NCBI GenBank assembly: GCA_958295885.1
Contig: OY282380.1
Coordinates: 4,263,109-4,327,108 of the forward strand
Length of the DNA stretch: 64,000 nucleotides
Source: Arenicellales bacterium
GTDB lineage: Bacteria; Pseudomonadota; Gammaproteobacteria; Arenicellales; JAJDZL01
Direction of reading: 5' to 3'
Shown piece by piece: positions 1-9,022 of this stretch. The first letter of the stretch is position 1. Every line of letters starts with the position of its first letter. The notes below the pieces were generated by a model. The model was not told where the DNA came from. It saw nothing but the letters and a program-made list of their open reading frames with translations, and ran no database searches. The position numbers were made by a program, and so were the translations under genes.

Positions 1-799
1 GGTGGTAGTATTCGTGCTGCGGATAACCGTAGTCGCAGATGATGATCGTCCCTTCGTTCAGACAATCTGCAACTGTTCTTAACCAAGCCGCCGCATGTGT
101 ATGGATTTCAGACCAATAACCATCGTAATTTTCAACGGAAAGATCCAGCTCGCTGAACAGATCTAGAACATCCTTTTGAATGTGTTTTTGAAAAGTCGTT
201 CTCAGGTCTCCATTATTATCAACTACATATGCTTGATGCAATTGATTAGAACTAAGCTGAAACAGCTCGACAGGCATCGCATCAAGGACTTCATTTGCCA
301 GAATCACGCCACTCATTCCATCATTTGGCAGTTCATCGTACCAGCTTACCTGAAATGCAGAATGCTCGTCCATGGCTGCAATCGCCTGCTTTTGAGCTAA
401 TTTCATAGCAGGACTGACTTCCACGATGACATATTTATCCAACGGAATTTTCAATTTGTGGAACTGACTTAGAATCTGAGAGGCTAACCTGCCATTGCCA
501 GCGCCAAATTCGTAAATAATCTTGGGTCCATTGAGCTGATTCAGTGACTCCGATATTTTATGAGCTAGAACGGTTCCGAATAAATCTCCCAGTTCTGGCG
601 CTGTGATGAAATCTCCACCGCGCCCGATCAATTCTTTCGCTGACATATAGTAGCCAAGGTTCGGTTCATATAATGCCATGTCCATGAATTCAGAAAACGT
701 AATTCTTTGGTGCTTCGAACTGCGAATTTTCTTGACAATCTTTTCCTTCAATGCCTTACTTCGAACGCGCTCGGCCGCATTCAGTGCAAAATTATTCAT
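1..799 (-). CDS. midA: MidA-family SAM-dependent methyltransferase, C-terminus beyond the window
   Basis: This reading frame is open from an ATG at 799 to the window edge, so only the first ~266 residues are visible. The translation has the order expected of the COG1565/NDUFAF7 (MidA) family: an N-terminal segment with FSEFMDMALYEPNLGYY, then GGDFITAPEL, the AdoMet-binding loop YEFGAGNGRLA, and near the edge the family signature DYGYPQHEYYH. Relatives methylate an arginine of a respiratory complex I subunit in mitochondria; the bacterial substrate is less certain. It is divergent from folM with 140 bases between the starts, and midA next to folM is common in gammaproteobacteria. No lesion is seen in the visible part. 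Family assignment is firm; the symbol follows the family name. Confidence 0.85.
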   Translation of the reverse strand, partial: MNNFALNAAERVRSKALKEKIVKKIRSSKHQRITFSEFMDMALYEPNLGYYMSAKELIGRGGDFITAPELGDLFGTVLAHKISESLNQLNGPKIIYEFGAGNGRLASQILSQFHKLKIPLDKYVIVEVSPAMKLAQKQAIAAMDEHSAFQVSWYDELPNDGMSGVILANEVLDAMPVELFQLSSNQLHQAYVVDNNGDLRTTFQKHIQKDVLDLFSELDLSVENYDGYWSEIHTHAAAWLRTVADCLNEGTIIICDYGYPQHEYYH

Positions 800-939
800 A
801 GATGTGAGCACTCGGATTTTGGATGTTCAGTTCAATTATAAGTTTCTACATCAAATGCAAAATTAGATCGAACAGTCCATGCAGATTCCTATTGGCCAAT
901 GTTGAATTTACATTCATCATCACCTGAATTGAGCAGCCT

Positions 940-1674
940 ATGAACAGTAAGGTTGCATTGATTACTGGAGGAAGCCGGAGAATTGGAGCAGCGGTCGTTC
1001 GGGGATTGCATTCCAGAGGTCTGAACGTCGCCATCCATTATCGCGATTCCAAAAAAGATGCAAAACGACTGTCTGCTTGTCTGAACCAAATCCGACCGCG
1101 CTCGGCACAAATATTCGGCAGTACGAATTTACTCGATTTCTACGCTTGTTCTCAACTCGTAGAAAGTGCATTTGCACACTTTGGACGCTTGGATGTGCTC
1201 GTTAACAATGCATCGATATTCGAACCAACCAAATTGGGTGAAACCAGCCTGGAAGAAATTCATCGAATGTCCGCAGTTAACGTTTACGCTCCCTACAGCT
1301 TGATGCAGTTCGCTGCACCGATGCTAAGAATGTCGAACGGCTCGGTCGTGAATGTTTCGGATATCTATGCTCGTTTTCCAAAGGTCAATTATTCAGTCTA
1401 TTGTGCGACCAAGGCATCCTTAGAATCCCTGACAAAGTCCTTCGCTCTGGAATTGGCACCGGACATCAGAGTGAACGCAATCGCGTTAGGCGCAATTCTT
1501 TGGCCGGAAAATCCATCTACGAATAGAGGGGGAATAATTGAAAAGACGCCACTTAAAAGATTGGGCACTCTTGATGAAGTCGCCAGCGCTGTCAATTTTC
1601 TTGCCTGCGATGCAACCTACATGACAGGACAGGTATTGACAGTGGATGGCGGCCGCACTATTTCACAATCCTGA
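940..1674 (+). CDS. folM: Pteridine / dihydromonapterin reductase (SDR family)
   Basis: A 244-residue short-chain dehydrogenase. The N-terminal Rossmann loop is TGGSRRIG, with the Arg typical of NADPH-dependent pteridine reductases where classical SDRs have Gly. NNAS follows at about residue 90, the catalytic Tyr/Lys pair lies in YCATKASLE, and the C-terminus carries the usual TGQVLTVDGG. FolM reduces dihydromonapterin (and dihydrofolate weakly) for tetrahydropterin supply. The neighbouring methyltransferase, and folB and plsY 6 kb downstream, match the gammaproteobacterial folate neighbourhood, although folK, often found here, is absent. Length is normal and the frame is intact. The start has only a weak upstream Shine-Dalgarno. 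Confidence 0.88.
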   Translation: MNSKVALITGGSRRIGAAVVRGLHSRGLNVAIHYRDSKKDAKRLSACLNQIRPRSAQIFGSTNLLDFYACSQLVESAFAHFGRLDVLVNNASIFEPTKLGETSLEEIHRMSAVNVYAPYSLMQFAAPMLRMSNGSVVNVSDIYARFPKVNYSVYCATKASLESLTKSFALELAPDIRVNAIALGAILWPENPSTNRGGIIEKTPLKRLGTLDEVASAVNFLACDATYMTGQVLTVDGGRTISQS

Positions 1675-2185
1675 ATCAAAAAAATTCGCTTGTTTTTTTC
1701 ATTGAGTCAAATTGAAAGCCTGTAAACATTCATAAATAGGTGGCTTTTGCCGCGAGCAGGAGGAATTGCCCAATTCCGCATTTAGTCTAAAAGGAGCCTT
1801 GCGCCTGATCTAGAGACTGGAGAATTGGAGCGATTACACGCAAGATAAGAATTGTGATTCGGAGGCTGATTTCTGAACCGGTCCAAGGATTAGCCTCATC
1901 AGTCAAGCGACTCAATTTACACTTACTTTGCCCTAATTCCCAGACATCTTTCGCAACCATGTCATTGCAGGTTCGCCGGGCTGCGATTTTCAATTCCAAT
2001 AACAGATCGATGATCTACGAAATTCCAAACATTACGTGCATCATGAGACGAATGAGTGTTAAATTTTTCCCTTTCGCAGAGAGGTACGGCCCTACCAAGA
2101 GTAACCTAATTGAAATGGAATCCTGTTCCCATAAAAGACTGCATATCTCATATGATCACGCTAATTTTCAAGAGTTTTATGACTT
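1675..2185. other. Gene-free stretch at the edge of the accessory island
   Basis: No convincing gene is visible on either strand; short open frames here have no recognisable domains. An A-run followed shortly by a T-run just after folM (about 1677-1700) could act in termination but forms no strong hairpin. No folK remnant was recognised. This is the left boundary of the sequence separating folM from folB. Confidence 0.5.
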
Positions 2186-2950
2186 TCAATTTGAATCAAT
2201 CTCGACAGAAACTCGAGTCAAGAGATAGGATTTGACATCATTTACAGTTGCATTGCTGGGGTCAAATAGAGACAGGTTTACACCCTTTCCAACCGAGCTC
2301 TTGTACATCACCCCGTGATAATCGCATTTCTTAAAGAACTCGCAAATATATTGACTTGGAATATAGTCAATCGCTGCCGCATTTGGAACAATTGGTCGAG
2401 TTAATTCCTTCCCTAACTCAACCAACAAGTCAATGTCCTCTCTTAACTTTGGAATTTCATCATCGTCGACTAAAAACGGTGAAACCGATTTTCTTAGGTT
2501 ACGCAAATCAACAAGTTTTAGGTTCGATTTTGCAGTAACACGTCCAACAGTAGCATAATCTCCCGTATGCGGGCGAATTTCGGCAACGGCAGTATCTTCA
2601 GTAGACGCTAGATACAAATATGGAATTCCAGCGGGACTTGCGCGTCCTTGTGATGCGATGTGATTGGGAGGCGCGCCCATTTCACAGATTTTGAACATTT
2701 CGTCCTTGGAATTTTGGATACGAGCCCGATACCAGGTCTCAAACTCTTCGAATTCAACCTCAAAAAGAAGTAAATGAGAAAAAAGGTTTTTCACCCAAGT
2801 TCCGCACTTTTGCCGCTCAATCAACCATATCAAAAATATTTGTTAGAAGATATTTTTAATAAATCATTATTTGTAGTATTTATATTCTAATATCTTACAA
2901 ATATTATTGTTTATTAGTAATATCTTTTCTTTTATAACTCAAGTAACTTA

Positions 2951-3190
2951 ATGTTGTTACATGTACAGTGATACAGCACTCCAAACAGCCACTACAATCC
3001 TCTATAATTACCCCATTGACAATACTCTTTAAGATCATGTTCATCAAACCCGTAGTTTCCTACACCAACAAAAAACAATACCCAGATGCGCCTACCTACT
3101 GGTCAGGCGTTGAATATGAAGGCGGAATTGCAACGAAAACGCTGGTAAACGAAGCTAAAGAAAATGGCGCGAAATGTTGTTACATGTACA
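2951..3190 (+). repeat. Pair of 17 bp direct repeats inside the inserted element
   Basis: ATGTTGTTACATGTACA occurs at 2951-2967 and again at 3174-3190, 223 bases apart. The second half (TTACATGTACA) is nearly palindromic. The copies enclose most of the only open frame in the element, so they may be recombination scars or protein-binding sites. Function unknown. Confidence 0.75.
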
Positions 3191-3231
3191 ATTCAGTCAT
3201 TTTCAAAAATAACATGATATCAATGCTTTAG
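3037..3231 (+). CDS. Small ORF inside the element, unknown
   Basis: A 64-residue frame from ATG 3037 to TAG at 3229-3231, beginning MFIKPVVSYTNKK and containing YPDAPTYWSGVEYEGG. A TTGACA hexamer lies at 3016-3021 but no clear Shine-Dalgarno precedes the ATG. The composition (aromatic, Gly-rich centre and a CCYMY segment encoded by the second direct repeat) does not match a family I recognise. An earlier start at 2968 would add 23 unconvincing residues. It could be a captured gene fragment. Confidence 0.35.
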   Translation: MFIKPVVSYTNKKQYPDAPTYWSGVEYEGGIATKTLVNEAKENGAKCCYMYNSVIFKNNMISML

Positions 3232-3695
3232 GAGAATTGTTTTTTGAGTAGTGCGGAACTAGGGTTCAGACTACTTTGGTCAATTTCTGTAATTGGAAAA
3301 AACCTGTTTTCATACATTAGTTCAGTTCGTAAGCGTTCCCAACTTTTTAACTTTCCATCATCACCGATACTTTGCGGGGAAAATCTTTCTTGAACTATAT
3401 CGTCATCGTTCAATATCTTACGTAACAGATTCTCACAATAAGCGTGATTAATCCTCTCGTTGTCGAATAATTGCCAATCTTTCTTTAGCCACTCAACCAA
3501 ACTTTTACCATTCTGGTCAGTTTCATAAATCTCGACTAATGATCCAAAAACATCGCCCAATTTGGCAGGCTTGACCAGCTTAACGCCTTCAGACTGACAA
3601 TATGAGCAAACACCAGACGAGTCGGAATATGATGGAATAATTTCGTTCCGTAAGCCCCTATCGCCAAAACAGTTAGCGCAACACCTCATCGCGAT

Positions 3696-4640
3696 CTAAC
3701 TTCTATTTTTAAAATAACCCGCTAACGTTTCAATGTGATGTTTTATTGAAAGTTTCTTGACATAGCCCAGCCCTGGATAATGACCTATTTTCTTCAAGTT
3801 GATAAATTCTTCAATGGCACTAGATCTAAATATCTGACTGCTTTGATCTTGAACTTCGTCCACTAATTTGTGAAGAGCTTCCGCAAATTTTCCGGCAGGG
3901 TCTTTGGGAGAATTCTGACGAATTGACTTAAAGTGATGAATATGCATTTCACCATACCTGTTGTTGTCGATATAGGTAAGATGAATTGCGACCGCATACG
4001 CAGGTCCACCTGTTCCAGAATAATAATTCCCTACGGTCAGAAAATCACCGAATCCATTCATACCTTCGTCTTGATAAGTCGCATGCAAATCTGAAAAAAA
4101 TTCCTGATCAGGATAATCGCGATTGGTTTGCTTTCGAAATCCATCTCTAATCAAAACTCCCTCCGAAGTATTGATGTGGCGCCGATATAGTTTCCCACTT
4201 TGATTTTCCAAAAACAAATGACGAAATCGGCCTAAGTCTTCACCGAGTAACTCCACCAGAACTCTCGCGTCCGAAAATCCAGCATGAATCAAACAATTTA
4301 CATTTTTCTCACTTGATTTAAGATTTGATTCTATGTCACATACTGACATATTTTCTTTTAGCAATAAACCTAAAGATATGTTCTCGCAGTCAGGATACTT
4401 TTTTACTATCTCCTCAGCAATGGAGTTACGGCCACTTTCGAAATTCCCGAATTCTGGGTTTGCGATTATTATTGCTTCACCATGGAATTTAGTAACTTCA
4501 TCCAACGTCTTAAAAAGCCCGCGCAAATCTCTCCTTATGGGCTCAATTACAGGGATAAAATTTGAGTCATAAAGCAGTTCAGCGGATTCTCGGACAGCAA
4601 TCAGCTCAAACTGTTTTCCGCGAAAATATGGAAAGTACAT
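3696..4640 (-). CDS. sce7725-family protein
   Basis: A 314-residue protein starting MYFPYFRGKQFELIAVRE, with PVIEPIRRDLRG shortly after, the opening typical of the sce7725 family and broadly similar to phage and retron-associated 'beta' proteins. The middle contains LLLKENMSV and LGRFRHLFLEN, and the later part GDFLTVGNYYSGTGGPAYAVAIHLTY. No catalytic motif is obvious. It lies 6 bases after the sce7726-like gene and 6 bases before the HEPN/RES gene, a tight three-gene transcription unit. The biochemical role of the family is unknown; the pairing with an sce7726 nuclease-like protein is recurrent in databases as I recall, and here a predicted NADase is the third partner. The frame is intact. 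Confidence 0.75.
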   Translation of the reverse strand: MYFPYFRGKQFELIAVRESAELLYDSNFIPVIEPIRRDLRGLFKTLDEVTKFHGEAIIIANPEFGNFESGRNSIAEEIVKKYPDCENISLGLLLKENMSVCDIESNLKSSEKNVNCLIHAGFSDARVLVELLGEDLGRFRHLFLENQSGKLYRRHINTSEGVLIRDGFRKQTNRDYPDQEFFSDLHATYQDEGMNGFGDFLTVGNYYSGTGGPAYAVAIHLTYIDNNRYGEMHIHHFKSIRQNSPKDPAGKFAEALHKLVDEVQDQSSQIFRSSAIEEFINLKKIGHYPGLGYVKKLSIKHHIETLAGYFKNRS

Positions 4641-4646
4641 TATTAA

Positions 4647-5552
4647 CTACTGCCAACCAATTGCATTTTGCAAAGAAGTATTGAGCGCATTCAATAGCTG
4701 ATTTTGATCGCGCCTGCTTAAACGAGTATAGAGTGCCATTGGAATCATTGAATTGGGCAACGAATCGAGAAAATCAGAAAGCTCGGACTGATCTCGAGTT
4801 TCCTTGAGAACTTTTACCATCTGTTCGTGAGCATCTTCACTATCGAGTCTTTTAAATATAGATTTATAGGTAGAGTAAGCTTTTGTATTCGGCACTTCGG
4901 GAATTTCATGTTTGAGATTTTTAAGAATTGCTTTTGATTCTGAAATACGAATTGAATCGAAGATGCATTCAGCCTTGATGTTGCGACTAAATTCCTTGGA
5001 TTCTCTTTTGGTAGATATTTGATGCCGGTTACTCAGTAAGAGAACTCCAACCGAATCAGGCATTATTTTTAATACAGAGTCTAAATGATTGCTGCCAGTG
5101 ATGACATTGACGTTTGCGAAAACGCTTTGGTACGCTGAGATTTGCTTTTCCAATCTGCATAACGAATCACGTTCAGATTTAATTTCATAGACGTTCGATG
5201 TGCCATTGATTATTACAACATCCGCTTTACAGTCACCAACCCGGAATTCGTTAAGAAGTACGGCTGTGTTCAGTGAGTGTTTGCCAAGCAATACCTTGTG
5301 AGCAATTGCTGACTTGTAAATGTACTCATATCGATAGTCCTTAAACCTCAACCGACGATGAACTGGATCAAATAAATCTCTTATTGGAGAGCTTAAGTCA
5401 ATTATCTCCAAAGAAAGGAGTTCATTTGCCAAGCAAGCAAACATAGGTGAGTATCCGCTGCGGGCTAATTCCCGAAATACCGTTGGTGAAAACAATCTTG
5501 AAGCAGCAGAATGCTGCTGGTCGGTAAGTCTTAGAGAGTTAGTCATTTTCAT
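4647..5552 (-). CDS. sce7726-family protein, PD-(D/E)XK nuclease-like
   Basis: About 301 residues from ATG 5552 (a GTG at 5561 and an ATG at 5546 are alternatives; none has a strong Shine-Dalgarno). After a helical N-terminus, the central region reads LLNEFRVGDCKADVVII followed by YEIKSERDSLCRLEKQI, matching the E...D...(E/Q)XK...Q pattern of PD-(D/E)XK nucleases. It is the first gene of the sce7726 / sce7725 / HEPN-RES unit and is divergent from the KAP fragment at 5794, leaving a ~240 base promoter region. Nuclease activity is predicted only from the motif. With a likely NADase as partner, an abortive-infection or toxin role is a reasonable inference. The frame is intact. Confidence 0.75.
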   Translation of the reverse strand: MKMTNSLRLTDQQHSAASRLFSPTVFRELARSGYSPMFACLANELLSLEIIDLSSPIRDLFDPVHRRLRFKDYRYEYIYKSAIAHKVLLGKHSLNTAVLLNEFRVGDCKADVVIINGTSNVYEIKSERDSLCRLEKQISAYQSVFANVNVITGSNHLDSVLKIMPDSVGVLLLSNRHQISTKRESKEFSRNIKAECIFDSIRISESKAILKNLKHEIPEVPNTKAYSTYKSIFKRLDSEDAHEQMVKVLKETRDQSELSDFLDSLPNSMIPMALYTRLSRRDQNQLLNALNTSLQNAIGWQ

Positions 5553-5793
5553 GATTCTCACGAAATTATAATTGAAGCCCCTACAAGCACCCGCTTGACA
5601 ACGTGTTTGACAGGACGATTTATTTTTCTGATTTATCCACGCGGGATAGACTGATTATGAAATCGCTTATATTCGACACATCGAATGGGCTTTGAAGTAT
5701 TTCCGCTTCGTTTCGACTAGATCTGACTGTAGTTTAACTACTTTAAATAACGCTGAATGACAATTAACTTATGCCAACTGAATTGGAGGAGTC

Positions 5794-6165
5794 TTGTCGA
5801 ATCATAACAAAAAGGGGATGATACCCGGTGATAATCCAATCGAAAAGGTTGATGAAGATCTATTAGACCGAAAGGATATCGCCGCGAATTTTGCCCGCCA
5901 TGTTTCGAAACTTGATGTAAGCAAGGGTGTTGTAGTCGGTATCTTTGCCCCTTGGGAACACGGAAAGACGATTTTTATAAACCTTACACGGCCGGTATTC
6001 GAAAACGCCGAGGTTTCAATTTTCTCATTTAATCCATGAGTATTTAGCGGTACTGAACAACTAGTTGATCGGTTTTTCTCGGAGCTCTCTGGTGAAATTA
6101 TGGAGAAAGCACCTCTGAAGAATATCGGGAAAAATACTGCGAATTATGGACTCCCTTCTCAATAG
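5794..6165 (+). pseudogene. KAP-family P-loop NTPase, N-terminal fragment with an internal stop
   Basis: Translation from TTG 5794 (GGAGG five bases upstream) gives LLDRKDIAANFARHV, then GIFAPWEHGKTIFINL, a degraded Walker A segment, then VSIFSFNP followed by TGA at 6037-6039 where family members have Trp. The same frame continues with VFSGTEQLVDRFFSELSG, the normal KAP continuation, until TAG at 6163. The rest of the KAP gene is missing; the sequence passes directly into an unrelated AAA ATPase fragment. The nonsense codon and the truncation both indicate a dead gene. KAP NTPases are frequent in phage-defence and membrane-associated islands. Confidence 0.75.
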
Positions 6166-7152
6166 ATTAAATTCAATTTCTGGCCACAGTAACACAGGAA
6201 AAATCACATTATTGGAAGCCTTGCTTTTATTGTTGGGTTCTGGAAGTCCGAATTTGTTGATAAATACGAATGTAAATCGTCGTAGTAATCCCCTGAACGC
6301 GCCACCCCACGCAGCTTTCAGCACTATTTGGAAACCCTTATTCTTTGAGCTCATGATTGATGAAGACATAAGAATTTTTTTACCCGTCACTCTTCACATG
6401 GATCAATAGAGTTGAAAATATCTTGTAAACGGCCAAACGGCACAGAGGCTCGTCTTGATAAACCTGTTTTAACAACGATTGCTACTGATATCAATGAGTG
6501 GGTGCTGAAAACTAACTTTCGACTGCGAAAAAAACATTCGGAAGGGACTCTACATTTAGCTGGAAAGGAGTTGAAAGTAGACTCACCAAGAAGACAGATT
6601 TCGACAGTTCCTACGATTGTCCTTTCTCCACATGCAGGAAGTATTGAGGAAGACGCAGATAGGCCGCAGCAATTGTTGAGACTTAAGCAGACGCATCTGC
6701 TGATTGATGTGCTGCAAACATTTGAACCGAATCTCAAAGATGTCAAAATACTCTTCCACAATGGAACTCCAATGATATGGGCTGATATCGGGCTGTCCGA
6801 ACTAGTTCCATTAACGGCATTGGGTGAACGGATGATTCGTACTAACCGATTGATTCTTGCGATGACTGTTGCGAGAAACGGCGTAGTGTTAGCAGATGAA
6901 ATCGAAAACGGTTTTCACTACTCATTAATGCCGAATTTTTGGCGCCAGATTGACTTAGTTTCCAAACACTTCGGTACGCAAATTATTGCAACTACTCAAA
7001 GCAGAGAGTGCGTACGAGCAGCCCAAGAATCTCTCCCGCACGAACAATTCACTTTCCACAGACTAGCAGTCGATCAAAATGGAAACAGTTGCATTTCATT
7101 CCCTGAAGACGCGCTCGAAGCGGTTTTGAAACATGATTTTGAAATTCGATAA
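6146..7152 (+). pseudogene. AAA/OLD-like ATPase, 5'-truncated and frameshifted
   Basis: The first segment (from 6146) encodes ISGHSNTGKITLLEALLLL, a Walker A region, and APPHAAFSTIWKPLFF, as in AAA_15/AAA_21 ATPases. The second segment (to 7152) encodes LSELVPLTALGERMIR (signature-like), VVLADEIENGFHYS (Walker B) and QIIATTQSRE (H-loop region with Gln for the usual His). The two lie in different frames; a run of seven T at 6375-6381 would need eight to join them as RIFFTRHSSHGSIELK. The usual N-terminal strands before the Walker A are missing because the KAP fragment abuts directly. In 7153-7310 a short in-frame tail (KFEQPIQQIAEGKDLEII) may be the end of a lost neighbour. Confidence 0.75.
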
Positions 7153-7310
7153 ATTTGTCAAAAGCAAGGAAATTCGAGCAACCTATTCAGCAAATTGCTG
7201 AAGGTAAAGATCTCGAAATTATTTTGGCAAATAAAAAAGCGTTCAGGAGTTGAATAATGTACAGAGGCGCGCATTGCCCGCAAAAAATATCTTTGAAACA
7301 AAACACATGA

Positions 7311-7673
7311 CTAATTTGATTTCTCAATGGTTCGTTCGATCATCACTCCAACATTCCTGCTTCTTTCGACCGCGCGGGGTTTACTTACTTTCACTTTACA
7401 CCACGTCACATCAAATTCGGAAAGCACGGTGCTGGCAATCTCTTCCGCGACAGTCTCAATCAGCTTGTAGCGCCGACTGCTGATCAGTTCTGAAATTCGA
7501 ATCGATACGCTCTTGTAGTTTACGGCATACTCCAATTCATCCGTTTCTGCCGCCTTTTTGATGTCAGTGCCGAGCCAGAGATCAACAACAAGATTCTGCT
7601 TGATCCGCGCTTCCCATTCCCAAACTCCAATGCTCGCCTGAAATTTTAAATTTTCGATGAAAACAATGTCCAT
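7311..7673 (-). CDS. folB: Dihydroneopterin aldolase
   Basis: A 120-residue FolB. The start ATG at 7673 (MDIVFIENL) is preceded by GAGGAG; a longer reading from TTG 7691 would translate through that Shine-Dalgarno and is rejected. Family residues are present: GVWEWE near the N-terminus, YKLIETVAEEIA in the substrate-binding helix, and VSKPRAVE with the catalytic Lys. The enzyme converts 7,8-dihydroneopterin to 6-hydroxymethyl-dihydropterin and glycolaldehyde in folate synthesis. It is divergent from plsY with ~180 bases between the starts, the standard arrangement in gammaproteobacteria. The frame is intact. Confidence 0.93.
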   Translation of the reverse strand: MDIVFIENLKFQASIGVWEWEARIKQNLVVDLWLGTDIKKAAETDELEYAVNYKSVSIRISELISSRRYKLIETVAEEIASTVLSEFDVTWCKVKVSKPRAVERSRNVGVMIERTIEKSN

Positions 7674-7857
7674 TCGCTTCTCCTCTTGCAATTGAGTGAC
7701 GTAAGGAAACGGTCCGACGTTTCAATACATTCTGTCGGATGCTGTCATCCACGACAATTTTTAACCATATGATTGGTACAATTGTTGTATCAGTTGTGGT
7801 TTGGCCTTTCTATTATTGCTGTGACTGGCTATCACCGATTAACGTTGTAATTCGCAC

Positions 7858-8442
7858 ATGCCTGTAATTATTTCATTTGTTGCGTCCTATGTCATAGGAT
7901 CTCTTCTCTTTGCAGTCATTGTTTCCAGACTCCTAAGTTTGGAAGATCCTCGTTTCACCGGATCTCGAAACCCCGGAGTAACCAACGTTCTCAGAATTTC
8001 CGGTAAACTGCCTGCGATTCTGACTTTACTGGGCGACGTTCTAAAAGGCACGATTGCGGTAATTCTCGTTGGAACTTTCACCGAAGATCCAATGGCAGTG
8101 GCATTTTCAATTCTGGGAGTTGTACTTGGGCACATGTACCCGATTTTTTTTGGATTTTCGGGTGGTAAATCTGTCGCGACGTCAGTTGGCGCTTACCTTG
8201 GACTTGCGCTCCCTCTTTTTGGAAGTGTGACGGCCGTTTGGCTGATCGTCTTACTGGTAATTCGCATTTCATCCATTTCATCTCTAAGCGCAATGCTCTC
8301 CGCACCGATTTTTGCTTGGATTTTCGGGCTGGACCCTTGGATTGTGGGGAGTGCCGCAATCGTATTTCTGCTAATTCTGCACCGTCATAAAGAAAATATA
8401 AAACGATTGCGGGCAGGCAAGGAATCAAAAGTTAAATTTTAA
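7858..8442 (+). CDS. plsY: Glycerol-3-phosphate acyltransferase PlsY
   Basis: A 194-residue integral membrane enzyme with about five hydrophobic segments. The three PlsY motifs are visible: GSRNPGVTNVLR, GHMYPIFFGFSGGKSVAT and the C-terminal HRHKENIKRLRAGKESK. It transfers the acyl group of acyl-phosphate to the sn-1 position of glycerol-3-phosphate at the inner membrane, the first step of phospholipid synthesis. Start, length and frame are normal. Position opposite folB supports the assignment. Confidence 0.95.
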   Translation: MPVIISFVASYVIGSLLFAVIVSRLLSLEDPRFTGSRNPGVTNVLRISGKLPAILTLLGDVLKGTIAVILVGTFTEDPMAVAFSILGVVLGHMYPIFFGFSGGKSVATSVGAYLGLALPLFGSVTAVWLIVLLVIRISSISSLSAMLSAPIFAWIFGLDPWIVGSAAIVFLLILHRHKENIKRLRAGKESKVKF

Positions 8443-9022
8443 AATGCGCTCCATAAAGTGAGTGGAATTGACGCTGAGGTGATCGAATCAGCACCTGCGA
8501 AATCCAGACTGCAGATCGTTCAATTTCCAGTCTCCGATGGTCAACCGTGCATTTTTCAACCTCGTGAACCTTACCAGATCAGTCCTTTTTCTCGTTACAG
8601 ATTCTGCAGCTGACACTGGAATATTGCACTGCTCAAGACATTTTCCGCGAACAGGGAATCCAGAAATCTGACTTCACGACGAACCATGTAGAATTAGACA
8701 AGTTTCAACACTCGAGCTCAGTATTGTGAGATGGCTTCGCCGTAAACGACAAACCGAAAACGTCAGCATCAGAATCAGGGAAAGTCCTGCGGTTGCGATT
8801 GGTTGAATCTTGGCAGAATCATCAATCTGGCGTCGAATCGTCAGTCGAAAAATTCAGGAAAGCAAACGTGTAAAATGGTTGTGAATGACTCACTAGGAGT
8901 TGATTCCATTCAAATTCCGATCCAGACCTTTATCTGTCCTAGTTAAGTCGAACCTTGGAGAGATCAGGAAGTGGAACAGTGAATTCAAAACGAAACATAA
9001 AATTGGAGGATCAAAACCGTTC
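8443..9022. other. Gene-free stretch after plsY
   Basis: No convincing coding sequence. A longer reading of the next gene from 8900 extends into this stretch but lacks family similarity. I see no repeat or strong terminator. Confidence 0.5.

Larger units (their letters stand above)
2793..3265. mobile_element. ~473 bp non-autonomous element (MITE-like) with 15 bp terminal inverted repeats
   Basis: The ends are ACCCAAGTTCCGCAC at 2793-2807 and its near-perfect inverse GTGCGGAACTAGGGT at 3251-3265 (14 of 15 positions). The element is flanked by TC on both sides (TCA if the terminal A is counted as target), consistent with a 2-3 bp duplication. Excision restores an uninterrupted RES reading frame, which independently fixes the boundaries. 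It carries no transposase, so it would need one in trans. The interior is AT-rich with one small open frame and a 17 bp direct repeat. Family not identified. Confidence 0.8.
2186..3689 (-). pseudogene. HEPN/RES-domain NAD+-degrading toxin gene, split by an inserted element
   Basis: Two halves of one gene. The upstream half (3689 down to about 3266) encodes an N-terminal Cys-rich segment (CCANCFGD ... CSYC) and the helical region seen in HEPN/RES N-terminal domains. The downstream half (about 2792 to 2186) encodes the RES domain: WYRAR, GRASPAGIPYLYLAS, TAVAEIRP, and GKGVNLSLFDP, containing the Arg, Tyr, Glu and Ser/Asn positions used by RES NADases. Removing 2793-3265 and one copy of the duplicated TC rejoins the frame exactly, giving DQSSLKNLFSHLLLF across the junction. 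The gene is the last of three co-directional genes, starting 6 bases after the sce7725-like gene. RES proteins typically deplete NAD+. In its present state the product should be inactive unless the domains are made separately. Confidence 0.8.

Noticed and set aside
1675-2185. Remnant of folK
   Set aside because: No frame in this interval shows FolK motifs.
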